Source: Thalassobacillus devorans (lineage in GTDB: Bacteria; Bacillota; Bacilli; Bacillales; Halobacillaceae). Taken from it: DNA of 64,000 bases. Positions 26,004 to 33,089 of this stretch are shown piece by piece. Numbering within the stretch: position 1 is the stretch's first letter; each line of letters starts with the position of its first letter. Both the position numbers and the translations under genes were made by a program. The stretch lies in the NCBI RefSeq assembly GCF_900176565.1, contig NZ_FXEH01000004.1, positions 372,001-436,000 on the forward strand. Direction: 5' to 3'. A model generated the notes under the pieces. That model was not told the DNA's origin, ran no database searches, and saw only the letters and a program-made list of their open reading frames with translations.

Positions 26004-27110
26004 ATGAACCTGATGTCCTATCGAAATGGTCCCGTGTTCAAGCGACTTTTCAGAAAAACTGAGCCTCTTTTAAAAGAAAAAAGGGAAGCATTAGGCAGGA
26101 AAATTAATTTAATGGAAGTATGCGGAACCCATACGGCAGCTTTTTCTAAATCTGGGGTAAGGAATCTGCTTGCTCCATATATCAACCTGGTTAGCGGTCT
26201 GGGATGTCCGGCTTCTGTGACCGATCAATGTGATATTGATCAGATGATTGCTTATGCAACATGTGAAAATGTCATCGTCACGACCTTTGCAAATATGTTG
26301 AAGGTGCCTGGCACTCATTCCAACCTTTATCAGCGAAAGTTAGAAGGTTCAGACATAAGAATTGTCCAATCACCATCACAATCGCTTGAAATAGCTGAAG
26401 AGAATCCAGACAAACGGGTTGTCTTTTTAGGTATCGGATTTGAAACCACAGCTCCGAGTATTGCACAGACGATAAAAAAAGCGAAAGAACAAGGAACTAA
26501 AAATTATTTTGTTTACCCCGCAAACAAGCTGACACTTCCAGCCGTCGCTTCTTTGCTAATGGATAAGGAACATAAACTGGATGGCTTATTGCTGCCGGGG
26601 CATGTTTCGGTAATAATTGGACGCCATGGCTGGCAGGGGTTAGAAAGGTTTCGTGTACCTACCGTTATCAGTGGATTCGAGCCAATAGATCTGCTGTCAT
26701 CGGTTGTTTTATTACTGAAAGAAATGGATAGATCCTCACATGTTATTCAAAATAATTACCCTCGACATGTTAGGGAATTCGGCAATGGACAAGCGAAGAA
26801 GCTTGTAGAAGAAGTTTTCGAGGTACATTCACCATCATGGAGAGGTTTCGGTAAGCTGCCAGACAGTGGACTGACCATTCAGGCGGAATTTAAAAAATAT
26901 GATGTACGAAAGAATATTGTGACCGATAAACCAATGTCGAGGAATGTGAAAGACTGTCGATGCGGAGATATAGTAAAAGCGAAAGAAGTACCATTTAACT
27001 GTAAGCTGTTCGACATTGCCTGTACACCGGAAAGTCCCTTGGGTCCCTGTATGGTTTCCTCAGAAGGTATCTGTTCGACCTACTATCAATATGAGCGAGA
27101 ACACCTGTAA
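26004..27110 (+). CDS. hypD: HypD-like iron-sulfur maturation protein
   Basis: A 368-residue protein of the HypD family, the scaffold on which Fe(CN)2CO is built for [NiFe]-hydrogenases. EVCGTHTAAFSKSGVRNLL keeps the CGTH motif. The GPGCPVCV motif has become GLGCPASV, so the second Cys of that pair is Ser. The C-terminal Fe-S region is intact: DCRCGDIVKAKEVPFNCKLFDIACTPESPLGPCMVSSEGIC. FLGIGFETTAPSIA and LLPGHVSVIIG are other family motifs. ATG 26004 follows GGAG by about 8 nt. It is 186 nt after hypB and no hypA, hypC, hypE or hypF is near. Function outside a hydrogenase system is unknown. Confidence 0.85.
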   Translation: MNLMSYRNGPVFKRLFRKTEPLLKEKREALGRKINLMEVCGTHTAAFSKSGVRNLLAPYINLVSGLGCPASVTDQCDIDQMIAYATCENVIVTTFANMLKVPGTHSNLYQRKLEGSDIRIVQSPSQSLEIAEENPDKRVVFLGIGFETTAPSIAQTIKKAKEQGTKNYFVYPANKLTLPAVASLLMDKEHKLDGLLLPGHVSVIIGRHGWQGLERFRVPTVISGFEPIDLLSSVVLLLKEMDRSSHVIQNNYPRHVREFGNGQAKKLVEEVFEVHSPSWRGFGKLPDSGLTIQAEFKKYDVRKNIVTDKPMSRNVKDCRCGDIVKAKEVPFNCKLFDIACTPESPLGPCMVSSEGICSTYYQYEREHL

Positions 27111-27144
27111 AAACATCAGCACCATTAAAAGGAGTGTGTAGGAT

Positions 27145-27320
27145 GTGTCAGAGAACCTGAATCATCAAGATGCCCGGCTGGCATTTAGGCACACCTTTAT
27201 TCTCTATCAAAATTTGTTTCCAAATGCCGGTTGGATTTGGAAGAAGCAGAACGTTCTACAGAGCAATTGATTGGCCAGCTAAGACAAATTGAACTGAATT
27301 ACCTCACCGATGAAACTTAG
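27145..27320 (+). pseudogene. Possible broken small gene after hypD
   Basis: An AAAAGGAG site (27127-27134) precedes GTG 27145, which opens a 41-codon frame (VSENLNHQDARLAFRHTF...) ending at 27270. In another frame, about 27220-27320 reads RLDLEEAERSTEQLIGQLRQ and ends at TAG 27320, like the amphipathic tail of a small helical protein. The two could be one gene broken by an indel near 27220. I do not recognise the product; it may be no gene at all. Confidence 0.25.
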
Positions 27321-27392
27321 TTATTAATCTGGATGTTAATGGAAAAAGGTAAGGGATACCATGATTTCATGTATTAAAAAGGAGAGGGTATC

Positions 27393-27842
27393 ATGTATTA
27401 TTCTTATTATTATCCGTATTACCAGCCGATGGAGCGGCAAAATCAGCAGCAGCTGATCAGCAATATTGCCCAGGCTATCAACGGAGAGTACACGGCGGTC
27501 CAGTGTTATGCTAAATTGATTGAGCAGGCACCGACAAACGAAGAAAAACGACAAATCAGGGAAATCCGAAGGGATGAAGAAAAACACCTGCGGCAATTTA
27601 GTCGTATATACAGAAGTTTAACGGGAAGACAGCCGAGCCCACAGCAGATTGAGGATTGCCCGACTAATTATCGGAGGGGAATAGAAGCAGCTTTCAAAGA
27701 TGAACAGGATACGGCTGATTTTTATCAGGACATTGCCGAGCAATCTACCGATCCTTTTATCCAACAGACATTCCGTCGGGCATCGGCCGATGAGCAGAAT
27801 CACGCCGTCTGGTTCCTGTATTTTATGACAAAAAGACGCTGA
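27393..27842 (+). CDS. Ferritin-like (rubrerythrin-fold) protein with Tyr-rich N-terminus
   Basis: A 149-residue protein. The first 12 residues are mostly tyrosine (MYYSYYYPYYQP). The rest is a four-helix bundle with the di-iron type motif pairs: NGEYTAVQCY and RRDEEKHLRQF in the first half, KDEQDTADFY and SADEQNHAVWF in the second. This arrangement resembles spore-associated ferritin-like proteins such as B. subtilis YhjR. The Tyr-rich start may allow cross-linking into the coat, an inference. AAAAAGGAGAGG precedes the ATG. Confidence 0.8.
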   Translation: MYYSYYYPYYQPMERQNQQQLISNIAQAINGEYTAVQCYAKLIEQAPTNEEKRQIREIRRDEEKHLRQFSRIYRSLTGRQPSPQQIEDCPTNYRRGIEAAFKDEQDTADFYQDIAEQSTDPFIQQTFRRASADEQNHAVWFLYFMTKRR

Positions 27843-27965
27843 CTGGTGCAATAGCCCGATTAATAGAATTTATGGCCCCCTGGCATTTTTGTATAGCTTG
27901 CAGTTCTGGTTAATAACCGTCAGAATAGAAGAAGTAAATTTGCAAGGGAAGGCATGTGAAATGAA

Positions 27966-28169
27966 ATGAGTAAAAGCGGGCAATACCGTAAAGATATTCA
28001 ACAGGGAGCCGAAGTAGATATCGTTTTAAAGCAGGATCAGCGGACTGGTAAAACTACCCGTGGAGTAGTGAAGGAAATTCTAACAAAATCTGCCCAGCAT
28101 CCTCATGGAATAAAAGTCCGTCTTCAGGATGGCCAGGTTGGCAGAGTCAAACAAATCCATGATAAATAG
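27966..28169 (+). CDS. ywbE: YwbE family small protein
   Basis: A 67-residue protein identical in plan to B. subtilis YwbE (DUF2196): KDIQQGAEVDIVLKQDQRTGKTTRGVVKEILTKS, then HPHGIKVRLQDGQVGRVKQI. The beta-rich fold with a conserved TGK-TRG-V and HPHGIKV suggests a nucleic-acid-binding OB/SH3-like domain, but no function is established. Monocistronic, ending at a clear terminator before the TasA operon. Confidence 0.88.
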   Translation: MSKSGQYRKDIQQGAEVDIVLKQDQRTGKTTRGVVKEILTKSAQHPHGIKVRLQDGQVGRVKQIHDK

Positions 28170-28179
28170 ATGATGGTTT

Positions 28180-28230
28180 ACTTGAACAAGCCCCTTAGGA
28201 TGCGTAAGCATTTTAAGGGGCTTATTCTTT
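28180..28230 (+). terminator. Terminator of ywbE
   Basis: AAGCCCCTTA (near 28188) pairs with TTAAGGGGCTT (near 28212), followed by ATTCTTTATTT. Confidence 0.8.
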
Positions 28231-28236
28231 ATTTAT

Positions 28237-28409
28237 GTTCTTTATATAACACAAAATGTTCTTTATAAGAAATAAAATACTAAGAAAATAGCAGATAATC
28301 AAAGAAAAAGAACGCCTTTAGTTCTTTATATGGAATAATCAGCCATTTTTGAAGGTTTTACATCTAGGGTTTTTGGCATATACTCAGTTTGTGGTTCTCA
28401 AAAGAGAAC
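28237..28409 (+). promoter_or_regulatory. Cluster of SinR-type operator motifs upstream of tasA
   Basis: GTTCTTT occurs at 28237-28243, 28258-28264 and 28321-28327, with an inverted copy (AAAGAAC) at 28307-28313. A palindrome GTTCTCAAAAGAGAAC lies at 28394-28409, just downstream of the -10 box. SinR of B. subtilis, which represses matrix genes, binds GTTCTYT, often as inverted pairs. The number, form and position of these sites make SinR-like control the best reading. sinR itself is not in the window. Confidence 0.7.
28357..28384 (+). promoter_or_regulatory. Sigma-A type promoter of the tasA operon
   Basis: TTTACA (28357-28362), a 16-nt spacer and TATACT (28379-28384). The transcript start would be near 28391, at the edge of the GTTCTC palindrome. 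Confidence 0.65.
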
Positions 28410-28440
28410 AAAAAACAAAATCAAGAGGAGGAATTTTGTA

Positions 28441-29033
28441 TGAGTATTAAGAAGAAATTGGGCATGGGTGTTATGTCTGCGGCGATGGGTTTAGCATTAA
28501 TGGGCGGAGGTACATACGCTTACTTTAGTGACACTGCTGAAGCTTCAGGATCATTTGCTGCAGGAACGTTGCAACTTAGCACTAACCCAGAAGAGGTAAT
28601 AAATGTAGATAAAATTAAACCTGGAGACACAATGCTTAGAGAATTCAAACTTGAAAATGATGGAAGTTTAGATATTGCAAGTATCGATTTACTCACTGAT
28701 TATACTGTAAATTCAGACGATAGTAACAAAGGAAATGATTTTGGTGACCACATTCGAGTTAATTTCCTAATAAATGCTGATAAATTGGATGCGCCTGTCT
28801 TTAGTACCACACTATCAGAATTAAAAGACATGGACCCTGATGTTATTGAAGGGAATTTCTGGAGTCAATTCTTTGCTGAGAAAGGTGGTAATCTTGCTGC
28901 TGGTACCACTGATACTTTTTATGTGCAATTTGAATTTGTAGATAACGGTAAAGATCAAAACATATTCCAAGGTGACTCTTTAGAACTAAACTGGCAATTT
29001 AATGGTATGCAAGGAGCAGGGGAAGCAAAATAA
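28441..29033 (+). CDS. tasA: TasA/camelysin-family matrix fibre protein
   Basis: A 197-residue secreted protein of the TasA/CalY (camelysin) family. The signal peptide region ends GGGTYAYFSDTAEASGSF, the hallmark of this family and a SipW-type cleavage region. The mature part has AAGTLQLSTNPEE, NVDKIKPGDTMLREFKLENDGSLDIAS and ends with a beta-rich DTFYVQFEFVDNG...LELNWQFNG. In Bacillus these form fibres of the biofilm matrix. Start ATG 28441 has a strong AGAGGAGGAA site; a longer frame from 28389 has none. It is the first gene of the operon, unlike B. subtilis where tapA leads and tasA is last. Confidence 0.9.
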
Positions 29034-29040
29034 TAAATAC

Positions 29041-29071
29041 ACTGAGAAGCAGTAACTTCCTGCTTCTCAGT
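29041..29071 (+). terminator. Hairpin between tasA and tapA
   Basis: ACTGAGAAGCAG (29041-29052) pairs with CTGCTTCTCAGT (29060-29071). A T/C-rich tail follows (TCCTTCATTTAT). It may be a partial terminator or 3' stabiliser that makes tasA mRNA more abundant than the rest. Confidence 0.6.
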
Positions 29072-29170
29072 TCCTTCATTTATCAATTCTTTCCCTTTCA
29101 CTTCGAGGTTTTAGCTTGAAATGAAATGAAAGGAATTGAAAAACAATACATAATTTATGGCTGAAAGGAC

Positions 29171-30130
29171 GTGGTTGAGATACGTATTTCACGGTTAAGT
29201 GACTTTAGGAAGAAGCATCGGTCAATTATGGTAAAGCTTTTTAGCATTTTTTATGTTTCTACACTAATCTTATCCTATGCAACGTCTGATACTGGGGCAT
29301 TTTTCAATTCTAAATCTGTAGCGAAAACCACGATCCAGGCCGGCCATTGGGAGGAAAAATCTCTTTGGGACAAAAGCTCACTGAAATTTGTAAAAGAAAA
29401 AGGTGGAGAAGTAAAGGAATTAATGGAACAAGGGTGTAAGCCGCTTAAGATCATGGCGGCTATCAAGAATTCTGGAAGTGATATGGAAGGCACATCAGAG
29501 TTTGAAGTTTATTATTCGGAATCTGGCAACCCAATGAAAAAAGGAGAAAAGATTGCTGATGGCACGATTGAAATTATAAAGAAAGATGGAGTTGGAGAGA
29601 TAAGCTACATAGCTAAGGAGCCTGGCAACTATAAGTTCAGGGCTTTCCAACGACCTGGGCATGGTAACAAAGAAGATGAAAGACATGACTTATGGAGCGA
29701 TACGATTACTGTTGAATGTGATGAGGAAGAAGAGAAAGCTAATAACGATGCAGAGAGAGAAGATAGTGAAGAGGAAACGGAATCTCTTGATCAAAATGTT
29801 GAGAAAGATAAAGCGGAAGAACAGACTGATGAAGAAGAGAGTCAAGAGCAAACAGAAGATGACTCAGCTCAGGACGAAACTTCAAATGAGGAATCAAAGA
29901 ACAAACAAGATAAACCACCAGTAAAGTCTAATGATTCCGCTCAAAAGTCAGAGGATAAAGCGGCTTCCTCTAATGAAAAAGAGGATGAAATAGCGGAAGA
30001 TACGGAGAGACCTAAACAAGAAGATGCTAACAAAAAAGGGGTTAAAGAAGAAAAAACGATAAGTGAAAAGTCAAATAAAGAAACAACGGAAGAAAAACCC
30101 TCAGAAGAACAGAAAGAAAATAAGGAGTGA
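29171..30130 (+). CDS. tapA: TapA-like fibre anchoring/assembly protein
   Basis: A protein of up to 319 residues related to TapA (YqxM), which helps TasA fibres form and attach. Like TapA it has a basic N-terminus, a single hydrophobic segment (KLFSIFYVSTLILSYATS, then DTGAFFNS), a folded part of about residues 50-180 with two Cys (EQGCKPLKI and TVECDEEE) and GNYKFRAFQRPGHG, and a long acidic Glu/Lys/Asp-rich tail (about 185-319) longer than in B. subtilis. The start is unsure: GTG 29171 is only 2 nt from GAAAGG; ATG 29228 gives 300 residues. It overlaps the shared region with sipW and is co-transcribed with it. Confidence 0.8.
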   Translation: MVEIRISRLSDFRKKHRSIMVKLFSIFYVSTLILSYATSDTGAFFNSKSVAKTTIQAGHWEEKSLWDKSSLKFVKEKGGEVKELMEQGCKPLKIMAAIKNSGSDMEGTSEFEVYYSESGNPMKKGEKIADGTIEIIKKDGVGEISYIAKEPGNYKFRAFQRPGHGNKEDERHDLWSDTITVECDEEEEKANNDAEREDSEEETESLDQNVEKDKAEEQTDEEESQEQTEDDSAQDETSNEESKNKQDKPPVKSNDSAQKSEDKAASSNEKEDEIAEDTERPKQEDANKKGVKEEKTISEKSNKETTEEKPSEEQKENKE

Positions 30131-30138
30131 CTAACAAG

Positions 30139-30717
30139 ATGAAAATCGTTAAGAAAGTGTTGAACTATCTAATTACCACAGTGTTAGCAGTATTGCTATT
30201 GTTCATGGTATTCATGGTCATCACGTCAAAGGCTTCGCCGGATGGCCCGAGTATGTTCGGTTATCAATTAAAGACAGTCTTATCAGGATCGATGGAACCA
30301 GGAATCAAGACAGGTTCAATTATAGCTGTTGAACCAATAGAAAATACAGAGAAACTCAAAAAAGGAGACGTTATCACTTATAAAGAGGAAGACTACCTTG
30401 TCACCCATAGGATTACAGAAGTTGTGGAAAGTGAAGGGCAAACCCTCTTCAGAACAAAAGGTGATAACAATGATGCTGAGGATTTGAATCCGGTCCAATC
30501 TGAAAATGTTGTCGCTCAATACACTGGTTTTACCGTTCCTTATCTAGGATATTTTGTTGATTATGCTAAATCCAAAACTGGCAGCGCGTTACTGTTGTTC
30601 GTGCCTGGTGTTCTGCTTCTTGGTTACGCTTGCTTTACCATATGGCAGACATTATCCTCTATCGATACAAATACTCGTAAAGAGGAGGAAGAAGCAACTG
30701 TCCAAAAATCATCATAA
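30139..30717 (+). CDS. sipW: SipW-type (ER-type) signal peptidase I
   Basis: A 192-residue membrane-bound signal peptidase. The catalytic Ser51 is in VLSGSMEPGI and, instead of Lys, the general base is His90 in LVTHRIT, the hallmark of ER-type enzymes such as B. subtilis SipW that process TasA and TapA. Hydrophobic segments lie at residues 10-30 and about 150-175. RTKGDNNDAEDLNP is the conserved KGDNN region. The ATG at 30139 is used because AAGGAG lies 11 nt upstream, inside the end of tapA; GTG 30127 overlaps that site. Confidence 0.93.
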   Translation: MKIVKKVLNYLITTVLAVLLLFMVFMVITSKASPDGPSMFGYQLKTVLSGSMEPGIKTGSIIAVEPIENTEKLKKGDVITYKEEDYLVTHRITEVVESEGQTLFRTKGDNNDAEDLNPVQSENVVAQYTGFTVPYLGYFVDYAKSKTGSALLLFVPGVLLLGYACFTIWQTLSSIDTNTRKEEEEATVQKSS

Positions 30718-30762
30718 GTAACATTAATACAAGAGCTGCAATTTATAAAGGGGGAACTGTAT

Positions 30763-31485
30763 ATGAAATTATTTAAAATATATACCATTTCCATTGTAGC
30801 TCTTGTGCTGATTTTGGTCATTCCAAACCATCCTCTGGCAGAAACGAATGGCAAAAAAGAAATTGATATTTCAACTAGTCCTAAAAATGTTTTATTCAAT
30901 ACGGATAATATAAAACCTGGAGACACAATTACCAGGGAAATTACAATTAAAAATAACGGATTACAGGATTTTAGATATCTTTTTACAAGCGAGTTTTCGA
31001 AAGGATCCAAAATGTTTTATGACGCTCTATTACTCACAGTAAAAGATAAAGAAAATATTTTATTTGATGGAATGCTGAAAGATTTTAAGGAACTTGAACC
31101 TCGTCCACTATTACATGGCACTTTTGAAACTTTGGAACTTAGAGTTGAAATGCCTTACGAGCTTGGAAATGAGTACCAGGGTTTAAACGCTAAGGTCTCT
31201 TTTAAATTTTACGCTGACGGGAAAATAACGGATAAACCAGACGAAGAAAATCCAGAGAGCCCAGGAGATAAGGATAACCAAGAAAGTCCATCCACACTAG
31301 GGACTCCAACTAATGGAGGCGGTTCAGGCACGCCACAAACAGGCACTGCCATACCTGCATTTTCTGGAGGTTTACCGCAAACGGGTGAATCAATGCCAAC
31401 TATATACTATTTGATTGGCGGGTTACTCATTGCTTTTGGATTTGCTCTATATGCTTCTGGACAGTTGAAAAGAAGAAGAGAGTAG
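30763..31485 (+). CDS. LPQTG-anchored TasA-domain surface protein
   Basis: A 240-residue secreted protein. After a signal peptide (about 1-27) comes a TasA/camelysin-like domain: NVLFNTDNIKPGDTITREITIKNNGLQDFRYLFTS matches the IKPGD strand of TasA, and about residues 45-155 form one beta domain. A Pro/Ser/Gly/Asp-rich linker (about 158-203) contains a degenerate TPQTG and ends in a true sorting signal, LPQTG (204-208), a hydrophobic span and KRRRE. It should therefore be covalently attached to the wall by the next gene's sortase. The YFSD-type cleavage motif of TasA is absent. I infer a wall-linked anchor or minor subunit for TasA fibres. Confidence 0.85.
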   Translation: MKLFKIYTISIVALVLILVIPNHPLAETNGKKEIDISTSPKNVLFNTDNIKPGDTITREITIKNNGLQDFRYLFTSEFSKGSKMFYDALLLTVKDKENILFDGMLKDFKELEPRPLLHGTFETLELRVEMPYELGNEYQGLNAKVSFKFYADGKITDKPDEENPESPGDKDNQESPSTLGTPTNGGGSGTPQTGTAIPAFSGGLPQTGESMPTIYYLIGGLLIAFGFALYASGQLKRRRE

Positions 31486-31545
31486 TGGGGAACAAGCATA
31501 ATAAACTCCACTGCTCTTTTTATATAGAGGGAGGGCCAAAGGCTG

Positions 31546-32190
31546 ATGAGAGGTGTAGCTGTAATAGTCGTACTGATAGGTGTTGGCTTTTTGCTTTACC
31601 CAACGATAGAAAATTATTATACCTCTAACCAGCAAGATAAAATGTTGGAGGCACTGGAGAAGACACAGCCAGAAATCGATGACAATGAAATGATCGAAAG
31701 TTATCAAAACGTAAATCAAATATTAGAAGCTGGAGAACAAGAAAATTCGCAACAAAAACATAAAGAATCTCAGAAAGTCTCAGCAGTTCCTATAATCGGA
31801 AGCATTGAAATTCCTACCATTGATTTGAAACTCCCACTATTAGAAGGCGCCGGAATGGATAATCTGGAATATGCGGTCGGTCACATGTCTGAAACAGCTC
31901 AAGTAGGAGAAATCGGCAATTCAGCACTAGCGGGGCATCGCGGCTACAGTTATGGCAGGTTGTTCAATCGGCTGGATGAAGTAAAGGAAGGGCAGGAAGT
32001 GAAGGTATCCACACAAGACGAAACCTTTACATATCGTGTGAAAGAGACATTTCTTGTTATACCTACAGATCTGTCAGTTTTAGAACAGCCAACAGATAAG
32101 TCGATGGTGACACTGATCACCTGTCATCCGATTAAAGATCCGACACATCGGTTAATCGTCCAGGCTGAACTTGTAGAAGAAGGTAGTTGA
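31546..32190 (+). CDS. Sortase, class D-like
   Basis: A 214-residue membrane-anchored transpeptidase. An N-terminal hydrophobic span (about 4-20) is followed by a charged stalk and the sortase barrel (about 80-214). The active site is readable: His131 in ALAGHRGYS, Cys193 in VTLITCHP, Arg202 in THRLIVQA. TLITC and its Pro-containing loop suit class D enzymes of Bacilli. It is 60 nt after the LPQTG protein and should cleave that signal between Thr and Gly. GAGGGAGG precedes the ATG. Confidence 0.9.
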   Translation: MRGVAVIVVLIGVGFLLYPTIENYYTSNQQDKMLEALEKTQPEIDDNEMIESYQNVNQILEAGEQENSQQKHKESQKVSAVPIIGSIEIPTIDLKLPLLEGAGMDNLEYAVGHMSETAQVGEIGNSALAGHRGYSYGRLFNRLDEVKEGQEVKVSTQDETFTYRVKETFLVIPTDLSVLEQPTDKSMVTLITCHPIKDPTHRLIVQAELVEEGS

Positions 32191-32208
32191 GTTTAAGGAG
32201 GTAGAAAC

Positions 32209-32457
32209 ATGATTCGTTTGTTGGATAGAACCTATGTAAGTCTGATCAATGGCAGGCTTGTTAAGCTGGTTTTGCTTAGTGATAACCGCTGTGAAATATA
32301 CATAAATAAAGAATTTCGAGGTATTGGTCCATTTGATTACATCAAAGAACAAATTAATCTGCTTGAAAAACTTCAGCCTCGCACTCGAGTGGGGTATATT
32401 GAGGACTCGGTACTTTTCCAGGAATTAAATGAGACGAACATAGATATAAAGGTATAA
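32209..32457 (+). CDS. Small protein of unknown function in the sortase operon
   Basis: An 82-residue protein with no signal peptide, membrane span or motif I recognise: LLDRTYVSLINGRLVKLVLLSDNRCEIYINKEFRG, then IKEQINLLEKLQPRTRVG. It reads as a small beta domain followed by a helix. It lies 18 nt after the sortase gene with an AAGGAGG site and before the operon terminator, so it is certainly co-expressed. It may be a cytoplasmic accessory or regulatory protein of the fibre system; nothing more can be said. Confidence 0.65.
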   Translation: MIRLLDRTYVSLINGRLVKLVLLSDNRCEIYINKEFRGIGPFDYIKEQINLLEKLQPRTRVGYIEDSVLFQELNETNIDIKV

Positions 32458-32467
32458 TTCCATTGGA

Positions 32468-32507
32468 AAAGCGGGTCCGACATTAGTCAGACCCGCTTTG
32501 TAGTTTT
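32468..32507 (+). terminator. Terminator of the tasA-sortase operon
   Basis: AAAGCGGGTC (32468-32477) pairs with GACCCGCTTT (32490-32499), then GTAGTTTT. Confidence 0.8.
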
Positions 32508-32549
32508 AAACGTTTGGAAATGCTTTATTATGTTGCACACGTTGTTTTA

Positions 32550-32644
32550 TACTTTAAGAAAGTTTAACTTTGAAGGATTAAAGTATAAGAAAATACTAAG
32601 GCTTTCGCCATAAGTACTTGGCGACAAGCCAAGTTTTTCTAATG
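32550..32644 (+). repeat. Hairpin repeat family, copy D
   Basis: TACTTTAAGAAAG... with TTAAAGTATAAG in the middle, GGCTTTCGCC...GGCGACAAGCC hairpin and TTTTTCTAATG at the end. Same orientation as copies A-C and E. It follows GTTGTTTTA, 45 nt past the operon terminator. Confidence 0.75.
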
Positions 32645-32659
32645 TGTGTCTATTTATTA

Positions 32660-32871
32660 TGCCGCGGTTCAAATTCCGTTTGGTAGTTTTCTAACTTAGA
32701 CGACGCAAGCCCTACCTCTCTTGCATCCTTACGGCTCCGAAGCCGATCCAGTGTGAATAAGTCTTTCAAAAACTTAGCACAGAATGCCAGTTTTGTCCGT
32801 CAAGAGTTCGATCATACTACACTCTTAACGTTTCTTTACATTTCAACGTTCCATTCGCTATATAGCTACAA
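32660..32871 (-). ncRNA. Candidate structured small RNA between repeat copies D and E
   Basis: No frame over 20 codons is convincing here. Downstream of a strong - strand promoter the sequence has several stems: GTTAAGAGT/ACTCTTGAC (9 bp, near 32803-32831), CGGCT-TCGG-AGCCG (near 32733-32746, a stable UUCG-type loop) and GCAAG/CTTGC (near 32708-32725). It does not match 6S, SRP, RNase P or tmRNA as I know them. The 3' end could be the copy D hairpin or the operon terminator near 32470. Confidence 0.35.
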
Positions 32872-32877
32872 AAGACA

Positions 32878-32906
32878 ATACTACAGGAAAGTAAGCATCC
32901 TGTCAA
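32878..32906 (-). promoter_or_regulatory. Strong sigma-A promoter facing the candidate RNA
   Basis: On the - strand TTGACA (32901-32906), a 17-nt spacer and TAGTAT (32878-32883). No protein gene lies downstream on that strand for over 5 kb of opposite-strand genes. Confidence 0.6.
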
Positions 32907-32991
32907 CAAAATGTTTTTGAATCAAACTCCCAAACTAATGACGGCAAAGAGTAATATAGAACCTGGCGGCCGGCCCTCCAGGTTCTTCTAA

Positions 32992-33089
32992 TACTTTAAG
33001 AAAATTTACCTTTGTTAAAGGATTAAACTATAAGAAAATCTAAGACTTTCGCCATTAGAGTTAGGCGATAAGCCAGGTTTTTCTAATAG
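32992..33089 (+). repeat. Hairpin repeat family, copy E
   Basis: TACTTTAAGAAAATTTACC..., GACTTTCGCC...GGCGATAAGCC, TTTTTCTAATAG. It follows a hairpin AACCTGG...CCAGGTT (32960-32985) and its right end supplies the stop codon of the - strand gene at 33083. Confidence 0.75.

Noticed and set aside
28389-28440. Longer N-terminus for TasA starting at GTG 28389
   Set aside because: It would place the GTTCTC palindrome and the strong AGGAGG site inside coding sequence and put a charged segment before the signal peptide.
32645-32871. 6S RNA, SRP RNA, RNase P RNA or tmRNA in the non-coding stretch
   Set aside because: None of the conserved sequence blocks of these RNAs, as I know them, is present.
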